From: Caballeronia insecticola
GTDB lineage: Bacteria > Pseudomonadota > Gammaproteobacteria > Burkholderiales > Burkholderiaceae
Assembly: GCF_000402035.1 (NCBI RefSeq)
Contig: NC_021287.1
Location: 496,001-560,000 of the forward strand
Length of the DNA stretch: 64,000 nt
Direction: 5' to 3'
Made by a program: the position numbers and the translations under genes. Under the pieces are notes generated by a model, which made no database searches, was not told the DNA's origin, and was given only the letters and a program-made list of their open reading frames with translations. Shown piece by piece: positions 1 to 9,001 of the stretch (position 1 is its first letter; each line of letters starts with the position of its first letter).

Positions 1-360
1 CACGTTGAGCAGCCCGTAGCGGCTCTCGCCCGTGTAGCCGATGCGCAGGTTGATGCCTGCCATCCACGGAATCAGCGCGGATTTCATGGAGTTGGGCAGC
101 ACGTAGGCGGCGTCGTAGCCGACATCGCGCAAGTCGCTCGCGAGTTGCCAGCGGCGCAGCAGTTGCAGCTTGCCGTGGGCCAGGTCCGTCGCGTAGACGT
201 CGCGAATTTCCGGCATGCGCTCGAGCACGGGCGCAACCCACGTGGGCGCGACGGCATCGATGGCAATGCGCGGATGCAACTTCCGCAGAAGCGTGAAGAG
301 CGGCTGCGCCATCAATGCGTCACCGATCCAGTTCGGTGCTATAACCAGCGCGCGGCGCAT
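1..360 (-). CDS. waaF: Lipopolysaccharide heptosyltransferase II, N-terminal part (runs off the left edge)
   Basis: The gene starts at ATG 360 and continues past base 1, so only about 120 N-terminal residues are visible. The product begins MRRALVIAPNWIGDALMAQP, the characteristic opening of GT9 heptosyltransferases (NWIGDxxM). This is followed by a Rossmann-type alternation (IAIDAVAPTWVAPVLERMP) and the segment YDAAYVLPNSMKSALIPWMAG, typical of WaaF. The family transfers the second L-glycero-D-manno-heptose to the inner core of LPS at the cytoplasmic face of the inner membrane. It lies downstream of ilvE and the zinc-finger gene on the same strand, separated by a strong hairpin. Family is clear. 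WaaF rather than WaaC is inferred from the first 120 residues only. Confidence 0.85.
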   Translation of the reverse strand, partial: MRRALVIAPNWIGDALMAQPLFTLLRKLHPRIAIDAVAPTWVAPVLERMPEIRDVYATDLAHGKLQLLRRWQLASDLRDVGYDAAYVLPNSMKSALIPWMAGINLRIGYTGESRYGLLNV

Positions 361-436
361 CTGTCGTTGTCCGATCTCAAAAATAACGCGGCTCACCGTC
401 TTGGGGCGAGTCGTCGATTGTGGTGGGTTTCGATGG

Positions 437-462
437 CTCCGGCCGTTCAGCAACGGCCGGAG
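437..462 (-). terminator. Strong hairpin between the zinc-finger gene and waaF
   Basis: Perfect 11-bp stem CTCCGGCCGTT (437-447) with AACGGCCGGAG (452-462) and a 4-nt loop. It is GC-rich but not followed by a T-run on either strand. It could therefore be an attenuating or processing hairpin rather than a classical intrinsic terminator. Confidence 0.5.
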
Positions 463-531
463 CGCGGGCGGACACGGCGAACGAGCCGCCGCGCCGCCTC
501 GTGAGCGCCGGGCGCGTGCCCGGCGGCGTGC

Positions 532-729
532 TCAGTGACCGCCCTTGAGCACTTCGCCGTCTTTCAGCTTGTAGCGCGTGCCGCAGTACGCGCAGCGCGC
601 TTCGCCGTGCGTGACGTCGATGAACACGCGCGGATGCGTGCTCCAGCGCTGCATTTTCGGGTTCGGGCAGAAAGCGGGCAGATCCTTGGCCAGCAGTTCC
701 ACCAGCGGCATTTCCTTCAAGTCGCTCAT
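532..729 (-). CDS. Small zinc-finger domain protein (NDUFS6-like)
   Basis: A 65-residue protein beginning MSDLKEMPLVELLAKDLPAF. It has a CP..H pattern around residues 21-32 (CPNPKMQRWSTHPRVFID) and a later CAYC pair (GEARCAYCGTRYKLKDGE), together a plausible Cys/His zinc site. This is the small zinc-finger family related to the NDUFS6 subunit of respiratory complex I, commonly found beside ilvE in Burkholderiaceae. It lies 76 bp downstream of ilvE on the same strand and is probably co-transcribed. The molecular role in bacteria is not established. The call is a family assignment only. Confidence 0.8.
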   Translation of the reverse strand: MSDLKEMPLVELLAKDLPAFCPNPKMQRWSTHPRVFIDVTHGEARCAYCGTRYKLKDGEVLKGGH

Positions 730-805
730 TGCTATCTCTTTTCCTGATGTCCAGCGGGCGGCAGGCGTTCGGCGCGCCGCGCCGCGTTGCGTTTCATGAG
801 ATCGA

Positions 806-1726
806 TTAAACCTTCGCGAGCCAGCTCGCGTACTTCTCGTTCTTGCCGCCGACGACGTCGAAGAACGCGCTTTGCAGCTTTTCCGTGATCGGCCCGCGCT
901 TGCCTTCGCCGATGGTGCGGTTGTCGAGTTCGCGGATCGGCGTGACTTCGGCGGCGGTGCCGGTGAAGAACGCTTCGTCGCAGGTGTAGACCTCGTCGCG
1001 CGTGATGCGCTTCTCGATGACCGGAATGCCGAAGTCGCGCGCGAGCGTGATGACCGTGTCGCGCGTGATGCCGTCGAGGCACGAGGCCAGATCCGGCGTG
1101 TAGATCTTGCCGTTGTTCACGAGGAAGAAGTTCTCGCCGGAGCCTTCGGACACGTAGCCGTCGACATCCAGCAGCAGGGCTTCGTCATAACCGTCGGCGA
1201 CGGCTTCCTGATTCGCGAGAATCGAGTTGACGTACCAGCCGGACGCCTTTGCGCGGACCATCGACACGTTCACATGATGACGCGTAAACGACGACGTCTT
1301 CACGCGGATGCCCTTCGCCAGCCCGTCTTCGCCGAGATAGGCGCCCCACGGCCACGCCGCGATGGCCACGTGGATGGTGTTGCCCTTCGCCGAGACGCCG
1401 AGCTTCTCCGAGCCGACCCAGATGATCGGGCGGATATAGCAGGATTCCAGCTTGTTCTCGCGCACGACTTCGAGTTGCGCGGCTTCGAGCGTCGCATGAT
1501 CGAACGGGACTTCCATCTGGAAGATCTTCGCCGAGTTGAACAGGCGCTTCGTGTGCTCCTTAAGGCGGAAGATGGCCGTGCCCTGCGCGGTCTTGTACGC
1601 GCGCACGCCTTCGAACACGCCCATGCCGTAGTGCAACGTATGGGTCAGAACGTGGATCTTGGCGTCACGCCAGTCGATCAGCTTGCCATCCATCCAGATC
1701 TTGCCGTCGCGGTCGGCCATTGACAT
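806..1726 (-). CDS. ilvE: Branched-chain amino acid aminotransferase
   Basis: A 306-residue, full-length fold-type IV PLP aminotransferase that interconverts leucine, isoleucine and valine with their 2-oxo acids in the cytosol. It opens MADRDGKIWMDGKLIDWRDA, carries the HYGMGVFEGVRAY segment near residue 33, and has the PLP-lysine region RAKASGWYVNSILANQEA around residues 160-175. The class IV signature follows (DVDGYVSEGSGENFFLV). The start at 1726 has a Shine-Dalgarno-like AGGAGA just upstream on the minus strand. An internal ATG two codons on gives MADRDG and is an alternative. The gene is divergent from azlCD, which exports branched-chain amino acids or analogues, so the two neighbours act on the same metabolites. 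Confidence 0.95.
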   Translation of the reverse strand: MSMADRDGKIWMDGKLIDWRDAKIHVLTHTLHYGMGVFEGVRAYKTAQGTAIFRLKEHTKRLFNSAKIFQMEVPFDHATLEAAQLEVVRENKLESCYIRPIIWVGSEKLGVSAKGNTIHVAIAAWPWGAYLGEDGLAKGIRVKTSSFTRHHVNVSMVRAKASGWYVNSILANQEAVADGYDEALLLDVDGYVSEGSGENFFLVNNGKIYTPDLASCLDGITRDTVITLARDFGIPVIEKRITRDEVYTCDEAFFTGTAAEVTPIRELDNRTIGEGKRGPITEKLQSAFFDVVGGKNEKYASWLAKV

Positions 1727-1894
1727 ACGGTTCTCCTAGCTGTCTCGTTCAAGTGAGTTCGGGGCGTCCGCCTGGTCTCGCCAGGTGGCGACGTGCTTGC
1801 ATGGCTCGTGCGCAAAGTCCTGCCGCGGCACCCGCGGCCGGAGCGCAAAGGGGCGAAAGTCCGTCATTTTAGCGTCTTTTCGCGACGAAACCGA

Positions 1895-1923
1895 TCTTGA
1901 AGCGCCTTTCACGACGCTATAAT
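1895..1923 (+). promoter_or_regulatory. Candidate sigma70 promoter for azlCD
   Basis: A perfect TATAAT lies at 1918-1923. Upstream is a TTGA-containing -35-like element near 1897-1902 with a short spacer of about 15-16 bp. It lies in the 336-bp divergent region between ilvE and azlC (1727-2062), which is otherwise without recognisable genes. The -10 match is clear. The -35 assignment is weak. Confidence 0.45.
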
Positions 1924-2062
1924 TTGCCTTTCGCCGTTTGCTGAATTGACGAAGCGAAACGGCGCAGACCGTCATTCCCGTTTTTTACCGATTCATTGCG
2001 CATCGATCGAGGCCGTGCGGTGGCTCGCTGCCCGAATCGTCATCCTGGCCTCGTATCCGCTC

Positions 2063-2842
2063 ATGCTCGACCGGCTGTCCGACACGAATCGCCGCGCCTT
2101 TTTCGAGGGCGTGCGCACGTTCTCTCCCGCCGTCCTGGCGACTTTCTCCTGGGGACTCGTCACCGGCATCGCGATGACGAAGTCCGTGCTCACCGTGCCG
2201 CAGGCGCTCGGCATGTCGTTTCTGGTGTACGCGGGCTCGTCGCAGTTGGCGGTGCTGCCGCTCTTCGCCGCGAAGCTCCCGCTCTGGACCATTCTCCTCA
2301 CCGCCGCGATGGTCAACCTGCGCTTCGTGATCTTCAGCGCCGGCCTCGCGCCGCATTTTTCCTATCTGCCGCTGAAGCGCCGTCTGCTGCTCGGCTATTT
2401 CAACGGCGACATCATCTATCTGATGTTCTCGAAGCAGAATTTCGCGACCGGCTGGCAGCCCGGCAAGGAAGCGTTCTTCTGGGGCCTCGCCGTGTCGAGC
2501 TGGAGCTCGTGGCAGGCATCGTCGGTCATCGGGATTCTGCTCGCGAGCCTGATTCCCGATAACTGGGGCCTCGAACTCGCCGGCACGCTCGCGCTGATTC
2601 CGCTCATCGTTTCGGCCGTCGCGACGCGCTCGACGCTCGCAGCCGTGGCGGTCGCGAGCGTCGTCGCGCTGATGGCGTTCGATCTGCCGTATCGCTTCGG
2701 GCTGCCGCTGGCGGTGTTCGCGGCGCTCGTCGCGGGCACGCTCGCCGATGTCATCGCGGAGCGCGCGCGGCCGCAGCCCGCCGCCCCGGAGGAGGAGCCG
2801 GGCACGAAGTCCAAATCCGACGCCACGCGGAGCGTCCGATGA
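2063..2842 (+). CDS. azlC: AzlC-family branched-chain amino acid exporter, large subunit
   Basis: About 259 residues when started at ATG 2063 (MLDRLSDTNRRAFFEGVRTF). The frame is open further upstream to 1946, but the conserved family sequence begins at RRAFFEGV. The protein has six to seven hydrophobic segments and the family hallmark GMSFLVYAGSSQLAVLPLFAAKLPLW, followed by AAMVNLRFVIFSAGLAPHF. AzlC with AzlD forms an inner-membrane exporter for branched-chain amino acids and toxic analogues. The stop overlaps azlD by 4 nt (ATGA), showing translational coupling. The C-terminus ends in a charged tail (RARPQPAAPEEEPGTKSKSD). Confidence 0.88.
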   Translation: MLDRLSDTNRRAFFEGVRTFSPAVLATFSWGLVTGIAMTKSVLTVPQALGMSFLVYAGSSQLAVLPLFAAKLPLWTILLTAAMVNLRFVIFSAGLAPHFSYLPLKRRLLLGYFNGDIIYLMFSKQNFATGWQPGKEAFFWGLAVSSWSSWQASSVIGILLASLIPDNWGLELAGTLALIPLIVSAVATRSTLAAVAVASVVALMAFDLPYRFGLPLAVFAALVAGTLADVIAERARPQPAAPEEEPGTKSKSDATRSVR

Positions 2843-3162
2843 GCGCCTGGCAGATCTGGCTGGCGCTGATCGGCATGGGTCTCGTCACCGCGGTGACGCG
2901 CGCGCTGTTCCTGATCGGCGGCGAGCGCATGGTGCTGCCGCCGCGAGTGCAGCGCGTGCTGCGCTACGCGCCGGCGGCGGCGCTCGCGGCGGTCGTCGTG
3001 CCGGATCTGCTGGAAACGCCGGCGGGCGTGTCGCTCGCGCTGTCGAATCATGCGCTGTGGGCGTCGGCGGCGGGGCTTGCTTACTACCTGTGGCGGCGCG
3101 GCATGATGGGCACGATCGCCGTCGGCATGATCGTCTTCACGCTGCTGCGGCTCGCGACATGA
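2839..3162 (+). CDS. azlD: AzlD-family branched-chain amino acid exporter, small subunit
   Basis: A 107-residue protein, almost entirely hydrophobic with about four membrane segments (IWLALIGMGLVTAVTRALFLI; YAPAAALAAVVVPDLL; ALWASAAGLAYYL; TIAVGMIVFTLLRL). This is the usual size and pattern of AzlD partners. It starts inside the azlC stop codon region (ATGA overlap). It pairs with AzlC in the inner membrane. Confidence 0.88.
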   Translation: MSAWQIWLALIGMGLVTAVTRALFLIGGERMVLPPRVQRVLRYAPAAALAAVVVPDLLETPAGVSLALSNHALWASAAGLAYYLWRRGMMGTIAVGMIVFTLLRLAT

Positions 3163-3207
3163 GCGGCGCACGCGTGCCGGCAACGCGCGCCAAATACGCG
3201 TCATCAT

Positions 3208-3239
3208 TGATTGCCCGCTAAAAGCGCGAGGGGCGATCA
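3208..3239 (+). terminator. Hairpin downstream of azlCD
   Basis: TGATTGCCC (3208-3216) pairs with GGGCGATCA (3231-3239), with one G-T wobble and a 14-nt loop. It is followed by GTTAAAATG rather than a T-run, so it is only terminator-like. Confidence 0.35.
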
Positions 3240-3590
3240 GTTAAAATGATGGTCTTTCCTGGCAGTGAGGGGTCGAAAGTGTGTCCGGCAGTCATCGCGC
3301 TACGGTTTTTCAACCCGCCGCCTTCGGTCGCGCGCATGGTTGAACCAGTCGATTCGCCGCGTCCGGGCGCTGATGCGGCGTGCCGCGCGCATCGCCGCCA
3401 TGCGCTGCCCGATCCCTTTCTCCCGCTTGCGCGCCGCGCCTTCTTTTTCTTCGTAGCGCGGCCTTCGCCTCCCGCCTGATCCGCGCCTGGTGCCGTCCTG
3501 CCCGACGGCCCCAGGCGCGGCGACTCCTCGAACCGGCCGGCCCCCACCGGTCATCTCGCCCGAACCGCTTTTCTACCTACGTTGACTCCC
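3240..3590. other. Leader/intergenic region upstream of pgk with no recognisable gene
   Basis: About 350 bp between the azlD-side hairpin and pgk. Both strands contain open frames, but their compositions (runs of Arg/Ala/Pro) look like random high-GC reading and no family was recognised. A TAAAAT at 3242-3247 could be a -10 element, but no convincing -35 lies at the right distance. A TTG at 3582 is in frame with pgk but three codons upstream of its ATG. Confidence 0.4.
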
Positions 3591-4787
3591 ATGACGAAAG
3601 TACTGCGTTTCACCGATCTGATCGCCGAAGGCAAAGTCTCCGGCAAGCGTGTGTTCATCCGCGCGGATCTCAACGTGCCGCAAGACGATGCCGGCAATAT
3701 CACCGAAGATACGCGCGTGCGCGCCTCGGTCCCGGCGATTCGGGCCGCGCTCGACGCGGGCGCCGCCGTGATGGTCACGTCCCATCTGGGCCGTCCGACC
3801 GAAGGCCAGTTCAAGCCGGAAGACTCGCTCGCGCCGGTCGCCAAGCGTCTGTCGGAACTGCTCGGCCGCGACGTGCCGCTGGTCGCCAATTGGGTCGACG
3901 GCGTGAACGTGCAGCCGGGCAACGTCGTGCTGCTGGAAAACTGCCGCTGCAACAAGGGCGAAAAGAAGAACGACGACGGCCTCGCGCAAAAGCTCGCCAA
4001 GCTCTGCGATATCTACGTCAACGACGCGTTCGGCACCGCGCACCGCGCCGAAGCCACCACGCACGGCATCGCGAAATACGCGCCGGTTGCGTGCGCGGGC
4101 CCGCTGCTGGCAGCCGAACTCGACGCGCTCGGCAAGGCGCTCGGCAACCCGAAGCGCCCGCTGGTCGCGATCGTCGCGGGCTCGAAGGTGTCGACCAAGC
4201 TCACCATTCTGAAGTCGCTGGCCGAGAAGGTCGATCAGCTGATCGTCGGCGGCGGCATCGCGAATACGTTCATGCTGGCGTCGGGTCTCAAGATCGGCAA
4301 GTCGCTCGCGGAAGCCGATCTCGTCGGCGAGGCGAAGGAAATCATCGAGCAGGCGCGCACGCGCGGTGCATCGGTGCCGATTCCGAGCGATGTCGTCACC
4401 GCCAAGGAATTCGCCCCGACCGCGAAGGCCGAAACGAAGCCCGTCGCCGATGTCGCCGACGACGACCTGATCCTCGACATCGGCCCGGATACGGCACGCG
4501 CGCTCGCCGCGCAGCTTGAAACCGCCGGCACGATCGTCTGGAACGGCCCGGTCGGCGTGTTCGAATTCGACCAGTTCGGCAACGGCACGAAGACGCTCGC
4601 GCAGGCGATCGCCGGTTCGTCGGCGTTTTCGATCGCGGGCGGCGGCGACACGCTCGCGGCCATCGCGAAGTACGACATCGCCGACAAGGTGAGCTACATC
4701 TCCACCGGCGGCGGCGCGTTCCTCGAATTCCTGGAGGGCAAGACGCTGCCGGCGGTCGAAGTGCTCGAATCGCGCGCCGGAGCCTGA
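3591..4787 (+). CDS. pgk: Phosphoglycerate kinase
   Basis: A 398-residue full-length enzyme. It transfers the acyl phosphate of 1,3-bisphosphoglycerate to ADP in cytosolic glycolysis (reverse in gluconeogenesis). The substrate-binding N-domain shows RADLNVPQ near residue 21 and the SHLGRPTEG motif near residue 61. The C-domain shows [16 protein letters not shown] and the nucleotide-binding GGGDTLAA and [20 protein letters not shown] 3591 is chosen over the in-frame TTG at 3582 because the family begins at [10 protein letters not shown]. The order pgk-pyk-fba places three glycolytic genes in one co-directional block. Confidence 0.97.
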   Translation: MTKVLRFTDLIAEGKVSGKRVFIRADLNVPQDDAGNITEDTRVRASVPAIRAALDAGAAVMVTSHLGRPTEGQFKPEDSLAPVAKRLSELLGRDVPLVANWVDGVNVQPGNVVLLENCRCNKGEKKNDDGLAQKLAKLCDIYVNDAFGTAHRAEATTHGIAKYAPVACAGPLLAAELDALGKALGNPKRPLVAIVAGSKVSTKLTILKSLAEKVDQLIVGGGIANTFMLASGLKIGKSLAEADLVGEAKEIIEQARTRGASVPIPSDVVTAKEFAPTAKAETKPVADVADDDLILDIGPDTARALAAQLETAGTIVWNGPVGVFEFDQFGNGTKTLAQAIAGSSAFSIAGGGDTLAAIAKYDIADKVSYISTGGGAFLEFLEGKTLPAVEVLESRAGA

Positions 4788-5127
4788 GGCGTTGGCGGCC
4801 CGAGAGAATCCGGCGAAGGCAAAGAAGGGCGCGCAAGCAGCCGGCGGCGCGCAGGACGATGTGACGCAAGACGCGATCGATGCCGCCGCCGAGGCGGCAC
4901 GGGTCATCGCGGACGCGGCGCAACCGGATCAGGCAGCACCCGAGGGCGAAGTGACGCAAACGCCCCCGGTCATCATCGGCGGCGTGCCAGCGCATGCCTT
5001 GAAAGACATCGATAAAGCGACGCCGGCACGAACCGGCGCGCGCGCGCAGGCGGTGAGCAACACCTCATCGCAGGCGCAACGTGCTCGCAGCGTTGTTACG
5101 GGCGATCCTACTGAGACGAGGAATTCC
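4788..5127 (+). other. 340-bp stretch between pgk and pyk that is open in frame with pyk
   Basis: From a TTG at 4792 (GAGG four bases upstream) the pyk frame is open without a stop for 112 codons. It reads an Ala/Asp/Gln-rich sequence such as DDVTQDAIDAAAEAARVIA. Codon third positions are mostly G/C, as in real genes of this window. It is either an N-terminal extension of Pyk, a small independent coding region whose stop has been lost, or non-coding DNA. No family was recognised. Confidence 0.35.
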
Positions 5128-6564
5128 ATGCATCGCGCTACAAAGATTGTTGCCACCATCGGCCCGGCCTCCACGAGCCCGGACATCCTGCTGCAAATGT
5201 TGCAGGCGGGCCTCGACGTCGTACGTTTCAACTTCTCGCACGGCACCGCCGACGACCATCGCCAGCGCGCCGAAATCGTGCGCGAGGCGGCGCGCCAGGT
5301 CGGCCGCGAAGTCGCGATCATGGCGGACCTGCAAGGCCCGAAGATCCGCGTCGGCAAGTTCGAGAACAACAAGACGATGCTCGTCGCGGGCAATCCGTTC
5401 ATCCTCGATGCGAACTGTCCGCTCGGCAACAACGAGCGTTGCGGTCTCGACTACAAGGACCTGCCGCGCGACCTGCGCGCCGGCGACGTGCTGCTGCTGA
5501 ACGACGGCCTGATCGTGCTCGACGTCACGCGCGTGATCGGCGAGGAGATTCACACGATCGTGAAGGTCGGCGGCGAGCTCTCGAACAACAAGGGCATCAA
5601 CCGCCAGGGCGGCGGGCTGACTGCGCCCGCGCTGACCGAGAAGGACATGGAGGACATCAAGACGGCGATGTCGCTCGGCGCGGACTTTGTCGCGGTGTCG
5701 TTCCCGAAGAACGCGACCGACATGGAAATGGCGCGGCAGCTGGCCAACATCGCGGGCGCGCCGTACGGCATCAAGCCGAAGATGATCGCGAAGATCGAGC
5801 GCGCCGAAGCCATTCCCGCGCTGCAAGGCATTCTCGACGCATCCGACGGCATCATGGTCGCGCGCGGCGATCTCGCGGTGGAAGTGGGCAACGCGGCGGT
5901 GCCGGCGCTGCAAAAGCGCATGATCCGCATGGCGCGCGAGTCGAACAAGCTCGTGATCACCGCCACGCAGATGATGGAATCGATGATCCACGCGCCCGTG
6001 CCGACGCGCGCGGAAGTGTCGGACGTGGCGAACGCCGTGCTCGACGGCACCGACGCCGTGATGCTCTCCGCCGAAACCGCGGCGGGCAAGTATCCGGTGA
6101 CGACCATCGAAACCATGGCGGCCATCTGCGTCGAGGCGGAGAAGTCGGAAGAGTCGCAGCTCGACCGCGATTTCCTCGACCGCACGTTCACGCGCATCGA
6201 CCAGTCCATCGCGATGGGCGCGCTCTTCACCGCGTTCCATCTCGGCGCGAAGGCCGTGGTCGCGCTGACCGAGTCGGGCTCGACCGCGCTGTGGATGTCG
6301 CGTCACTGGACCCACGTGCCGATCTTCGCGCTGACGCCGCGCGTGGGCAGCGAGCGCACGATGGCGCTGTACCGCAACGTCACGCCGCTGCACGTCGACA
6401 CCAACATGGACCGCGACGCCGCGCTGAATCAGGCGCTCGAAGTGGTCGTGGCGAAGGGCTATGCGGCGCGCGGCGACATGGTCGTGCTCACCGTCGGCGA
6501 GCCGATGGGTCAGGCGGGCGGCACCAACACGCTGAAGATCGTGCGGGTGGGCGATCACTTCTAA
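5128..6564 (+). CDS. pyk: Pyruvate kinase
   Basis: 478 residues from ATG 5128, which has a good GAGGA ribosome site eight bases upstream. The protein begins exactly at the family N-terminus MHRATKIVATIGPAS. It converts phosphoenolpyruvate and ADP to pyruvate and ATP in the cytosol. Visible motifs are FNFSHG, ADLQGPKIRVGKF, the active-site lysine motif MIAKIERAEA (about residue 220), GIMVARGDLAVEVG and TATQMMESM. A C-terminal regulatory domain follows with TESGSTALWMSRHW. The frame continues upstream for 112 more codons (see the separate entry). Confidence 0.95.
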   Translation: MHRATKIVATIGPASTSPDILLQMLQAGLDVVRFNFSHGTADDHRQRAEIVREAARQVGREVAIMADLQGPKIRVGKFENNKTMLVAGNPFILDANCPLGNNERCGLDYKDLPRDLRAGDVLLLNDGLIVLDVTRVIGEEIHTIVKVGGELSNNKGINRQGGGLTAPALTEKDMEDIKTAMSLGADFVAVSFPKNATDMEMARQLANIAGAPYGIKPKMIAKIERAEAIPALQGILDASDGIMVARGDLAVEVGNAAVPALQKRMIRMARESNKLVITATQMMESMIHAPVPTRAEVSDVANAVLDGTDAVMLSAETAAGKYPVTTIETMAAICVEAEKSEESQLDRDFLDRTFTRIDQSIAMGALFTAFHLGAKAVVALTESGSTALWMSRHWTHVPIFALTPRVGSERTMALYRNVTPLHVDTNMDRDAALNQALEVVVAKGYAARGDMVVLTVGEPMGQAGGTNTLKIVRVGDHF

Positions 6565-6616
6565 GCGATCCTGACAGACGCGCGGTCACGCACCGCGCGG
6601 GTTGTTGCGGGACTGA

Positions 6617-6649
6617 GAGCGCCCGCCGCGCCGCCGGCGGCGGGCGCTC
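6617..6649 (+). terminator. GC-rich hairpin downstream of pyk
   Basis: A 12-bp perfect stem GAGCGCCCGCCG (6617-6628) with CGGCGGGCGCTC (6638-6649) and a 9-nt loop. It starts about 50 bp after the pyk stop. No T-run follows, so termination may be partial. Confidence 0.5.
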
Positions 6650-6738
6650 CATCAATGCGCGCAAGACGACGAAGCCGCTTCGTCAGTCAAAGCCTGGATA
6701 ACGCCGAAAACCGCCCGAGAGCGGAATCGAGCGCGCAT

Positions 6739-6866
6739 AGGCCTGTTTGCCGATGAAACGATCACGCGTTGCCCGCCACGAGGCAACCTTGCGGGAACGT
6801 CGGAAGACCGTTCCATAGGCAAACAGGCCTTACAGAATTCGTTTCACATCATGGAGTTTCACCACA
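6739..6866 (+). promoter_or_regulatory. Candidate structured RNA leader of fba (multi-branch junction with possible pseudoknot)
   Basis: A perfect 13-bp outer stem AGGCCTGTTTGCC (6739-6751) / GGCAAACAGGCCT (6818-6830) encloses two adjacent hairpins. The first is CGC-GTTGCC (6765-6773) with GGCAAC-ctt-GCG (6782-6793). The second is GGAACG (6794-6799) with CGTTCC (6809-6814). The unpaired 5' junction holds TGAAACG (6754-6760). This is complementary to CGTTTCA (6840-6846), five bases before the GGAG ribosome site of fba. This layout resembles cis-regulatory RNAs. No known riboswitch class was recognised and nothing here was folded computationally. Confidence 0.5.
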
Positions 6867-7931
6867 ATGCCTCTCGTATCAATGCGTCAATTGCTGGATC
6901 ACGCAGCCGAACACGGTTACGCCCTCCCGGCATTCAACGTCAACAATCTGGAGCAAGTGCAGGCGATCATGTCGGCGGCGGACGAAGTGAACGCGCCCGT
7001 CATCATGCAGGCGTCCGCCGGCGCGCGTAAGTACGCGGGCGAAGCGTTCCTGCGTCATCTGATCGAAGCGGCCGTCGAGTCGTATCCGCATATTCCGGTC
7101 GTGATGCATCAGGATCACGGTCAGTCGCCCGCCGTGTGCATGGCCGCGATCCGCTCCGGCTTCACCAGCGTCATGATGGACGGCTCGCTCGAAGCCGACG
7201 GCAAGAGCGTCGCGTCCTACGAGTACAACGTCGCGGTGTCGAAGCAGGTCGTCGAGTTTTCGCACGCGATCGGCGTTACGGTGGAAGCCGAACTGGGCGT
7301 GCTCGGCTCGCTCGAAACCATGAAGGGCGACAAGGAAGACGGCCACGGCGCGGAAGGCACGATGACGCGCGAGCAACTCCTGACCGACGTCGAGCAGGCC
7401 GCCGACTTCGTCCGGCAGACGCAGTGCGATGCATTGGCGATCGCCATCGGCACGTCGCACGGCGCGTACAAGTTCTCAAAGAAGCCGACGGGCGATATCC
7501 TCGCAATCGATCGAATTCGCGAAATCCATCAGCGCATTCCGAATACGCACCTCGTGATGCACGGCTCGTCGTCGGTGCCGCAGGAACTGCTGGCCGAAAT
7601 CCGCGAATTCGGCGGCGACATGAAGGAAACCTACGGCGTGCCGGTCGAGGAGATTCAGGAAGGCATCCGTCACGGCGTGCGCAAGGTGAACATCGACACC
7701 GACTTGCGTCTTGCGATCAGCGGCGCGATTCGTCGCTATCTGTTTGAAAATCCGTCAAAATTCGATCCGCGCGACTATCTGAAGCCGGCGCGCGAGGCGG
7801 CGAAGGAAATTTGCCGTCAGCGCTACATGCAGTTCGGCTGCGAAGGCATGGCGGGCAAGATCAAGCCGGTTTCGCTCGAAAAGATCGCCGCGAAATACAA
7901 GTCCGGCGAACTCGCGCAGATCGTGAAATAA
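6867..7931 (+). CDS. fba: Class II fructose-bisphosphate aldolase
   Basis: A 354-residue zinc-dependent aldolase that splits fructose 1,6-bisphosphate into dihydroxyacetone phosphate and glyceraldehyde 3-phosphate. It begins [25 protein letters not shown]. It shows the metal-binding [11 protein letters not shown] (about residue 80), [30 protein letters not shown] and [10 protein letters not shown], and ends in [15 protein letters not shown]. It is the Calvin-cycle-type subgroup (CbbA-like) common in beta-proteobacteria. ATG 6867 has GGAG about ten bases upstream. A terminator follows at 7961-7995, so fba is probably the last gene of its transcript. Confidence 0.96.
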   Translation: MPLVSMRQLLDHAAEHGYALPAFNVNNLEQVQAIMSAADEVNAPVIMQASAGARKYAGEAFLRHLIEAAVESYPHIPVVMHQDHGQSPAVCMAAIRSGFTSVMMDGSLEADGKSVASYEYNVAVSKQVVEFSHAIGVTVEAELGVLGSLETMKGDKEDGHGAEGTMTREQLLTDVEQAADFVRQTQCDALAIAIGTSHGAYKFSKKPTGDILAIDRIREIHQRIPNTHLVMHGSSSVPQELLAEIREFGGDMKETYGVPVEEIQEGIRHGVRKVNIDTDLRLAISGAIRRYLFENPSKFDPRDYLKPAREAAKEICRQRYMQFGCEGMAGKIKPVSLEKIAAKYKSGELAQIVK

Positions 7932-7960
7932 AGCGCGGTTGGATTTGTAAAGTAAAATCA

Positions 7961-7995
7961 ACGGGTTCCGGCGACGGGACCCGTTCGCTTTTTTT
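7961..7995 (+). terminator. Intrinsic terminator of fba
   Basis: Stem ACGGGTTCC (7961-7969) / GGGACCCGT (7976-7984) with one G-T wobble and a 6-nt loop. It is followed by a run of seven T (7989-7995), a classical rho-independent terminator on the plus strand. Confidence 0.85.
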
Positions 7996-8057
7996 AGCCG
8001 CCCCGGCCATCCGGGCGCGGCCACTCACCCTTTCCAGCACCTCTTCGGTATACGACG

Positions 8058-8948
8058 ATGTCCACGCTATACGAATCCACGATCAAATCGCTGCCGCTGC
8101 TCGGCCGTGGCAAGGTCCGCGACAACTACGCCGTCGGTCAGGACAAACTCCTGATCGTCACGACCGACCGCCTTTCCGCATTCGACGTCGTCATGGGCGA
8201 GCCGATTCCGAACAAGGGCCGCGTGCTGAACACGATGGCCGATTTCTGGTTCGAGAAGCTCGGCCATATCGTGCCGAATCACAACACGGGCATCGATGCG
8301 GCGTCGGTCGTCGCGCCCGACGAAGTCGAGCAGGTGAAGGGCCGCGCGGTCGTGGTGAAGCGTCTGGAGCCGATTCTCGTCGAAGCGGTGGTGCGCGGTT
8401 ATCTCGCCGGCAGCGGCTGGAAGGACTATCAGGCGACCGGTTCCGTATGCGGCGTCGAATTGCCGCCGGGCCTGCAAAACGCGCAGAAGCTGCCCGAGCC
8501 GATCTTCACGCCGGCAGCAAAGGCCGAAATGGGCCATCACGACGAAAACATCACCTACGATGAGATGGAGCGCCGCATCGGCACCGAGCTGTCGGCGACC
8601 ATCAAGCGCATTTCCATCCAGCTGTACAAGGAAGCGGCCGAGTACGCGGCGACGCGCGGCATCATCATCGCGGATACGAAGTTCGAGTTCGGGCTCGACA
8701 ACAAGGGCGAGCTCTATCTGATGGACGAAGTGCTCACCGCCGATTCGTCGCGCTTCTGGCCCGCCGACGGCTATCAGGTCGGCACGAACCCGCCGTCCTT
8801 CGACAAGCAGTTCGTGCGCGACTGGCTCGAAACGCAGCCGTGGAAGAAGGAACCGCCCGCGCCGAAGCTGCCGGAAGACGTGATCGCGAAGACGTCGGAG
8901 AAGTATCAGGAAGCGCTGCAACGTCTCACGGGCAAGACCCTTTCTTAA
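8058..8948 (+). CDS. purC: Phosphoribosylaminoimidazole-succinocarboxamide (SAICAR) synthase
   Basis: A 296-residue enzyme catalysing ATP-dependent condensation of CAIR with aspartate in purine biosynthesis. It shows the PurC hallmarks GRGKVRDNY (about residue 16), [29 protein letters not shown] (about residue 110), [11 protein letters not shown] and [13 protein letters not shown]. The length is that of the longer PurC type seen in proteobacteria and yeast-like ADE1. purE and purK follow on the same strand, giving purC-purE-purK, the steps around CAIR formation. Confidence 0.96.
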   Translation: MSTLYESTIKSLPLLGRGKVRDNYAVGQDKLLIVTTDRLSAFDVVMGEPIPNKGRVLNTMADFWFEKLGHIVPNHNTGIDAASVVAPDEVEQVKGRAVVVKRLEPILVEAVVRGYLAGSGWKDYQATGSVCGVELPPGLQNAQKLPEPIFTPAAKAEMGHHDENITYDEMERRIGTELSATIKRISIQLYKEAAEYAATRGIIIADTKFEFGLDNKGELYLMDEVLTADSSRFWPADGYQVGTNPPSFDKQFVRDWLETQPWKKEPPAPKLPEDVIAKTSEKYQEALQRLTGKTLS

Positions 8949-9001
8949 TCGTCGGATCAGGCGCCGCTCCCGGAGCGGCGCCCGCAATTCAAGGAAAAGG
9001 A

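Noticed and set aside
1736..1975. 79-codon minus-strand frame in the ilvE-azlC gap
   Set aside because: No ribosome site and no family resemblance. It overlaps the best promoter elements of the region.
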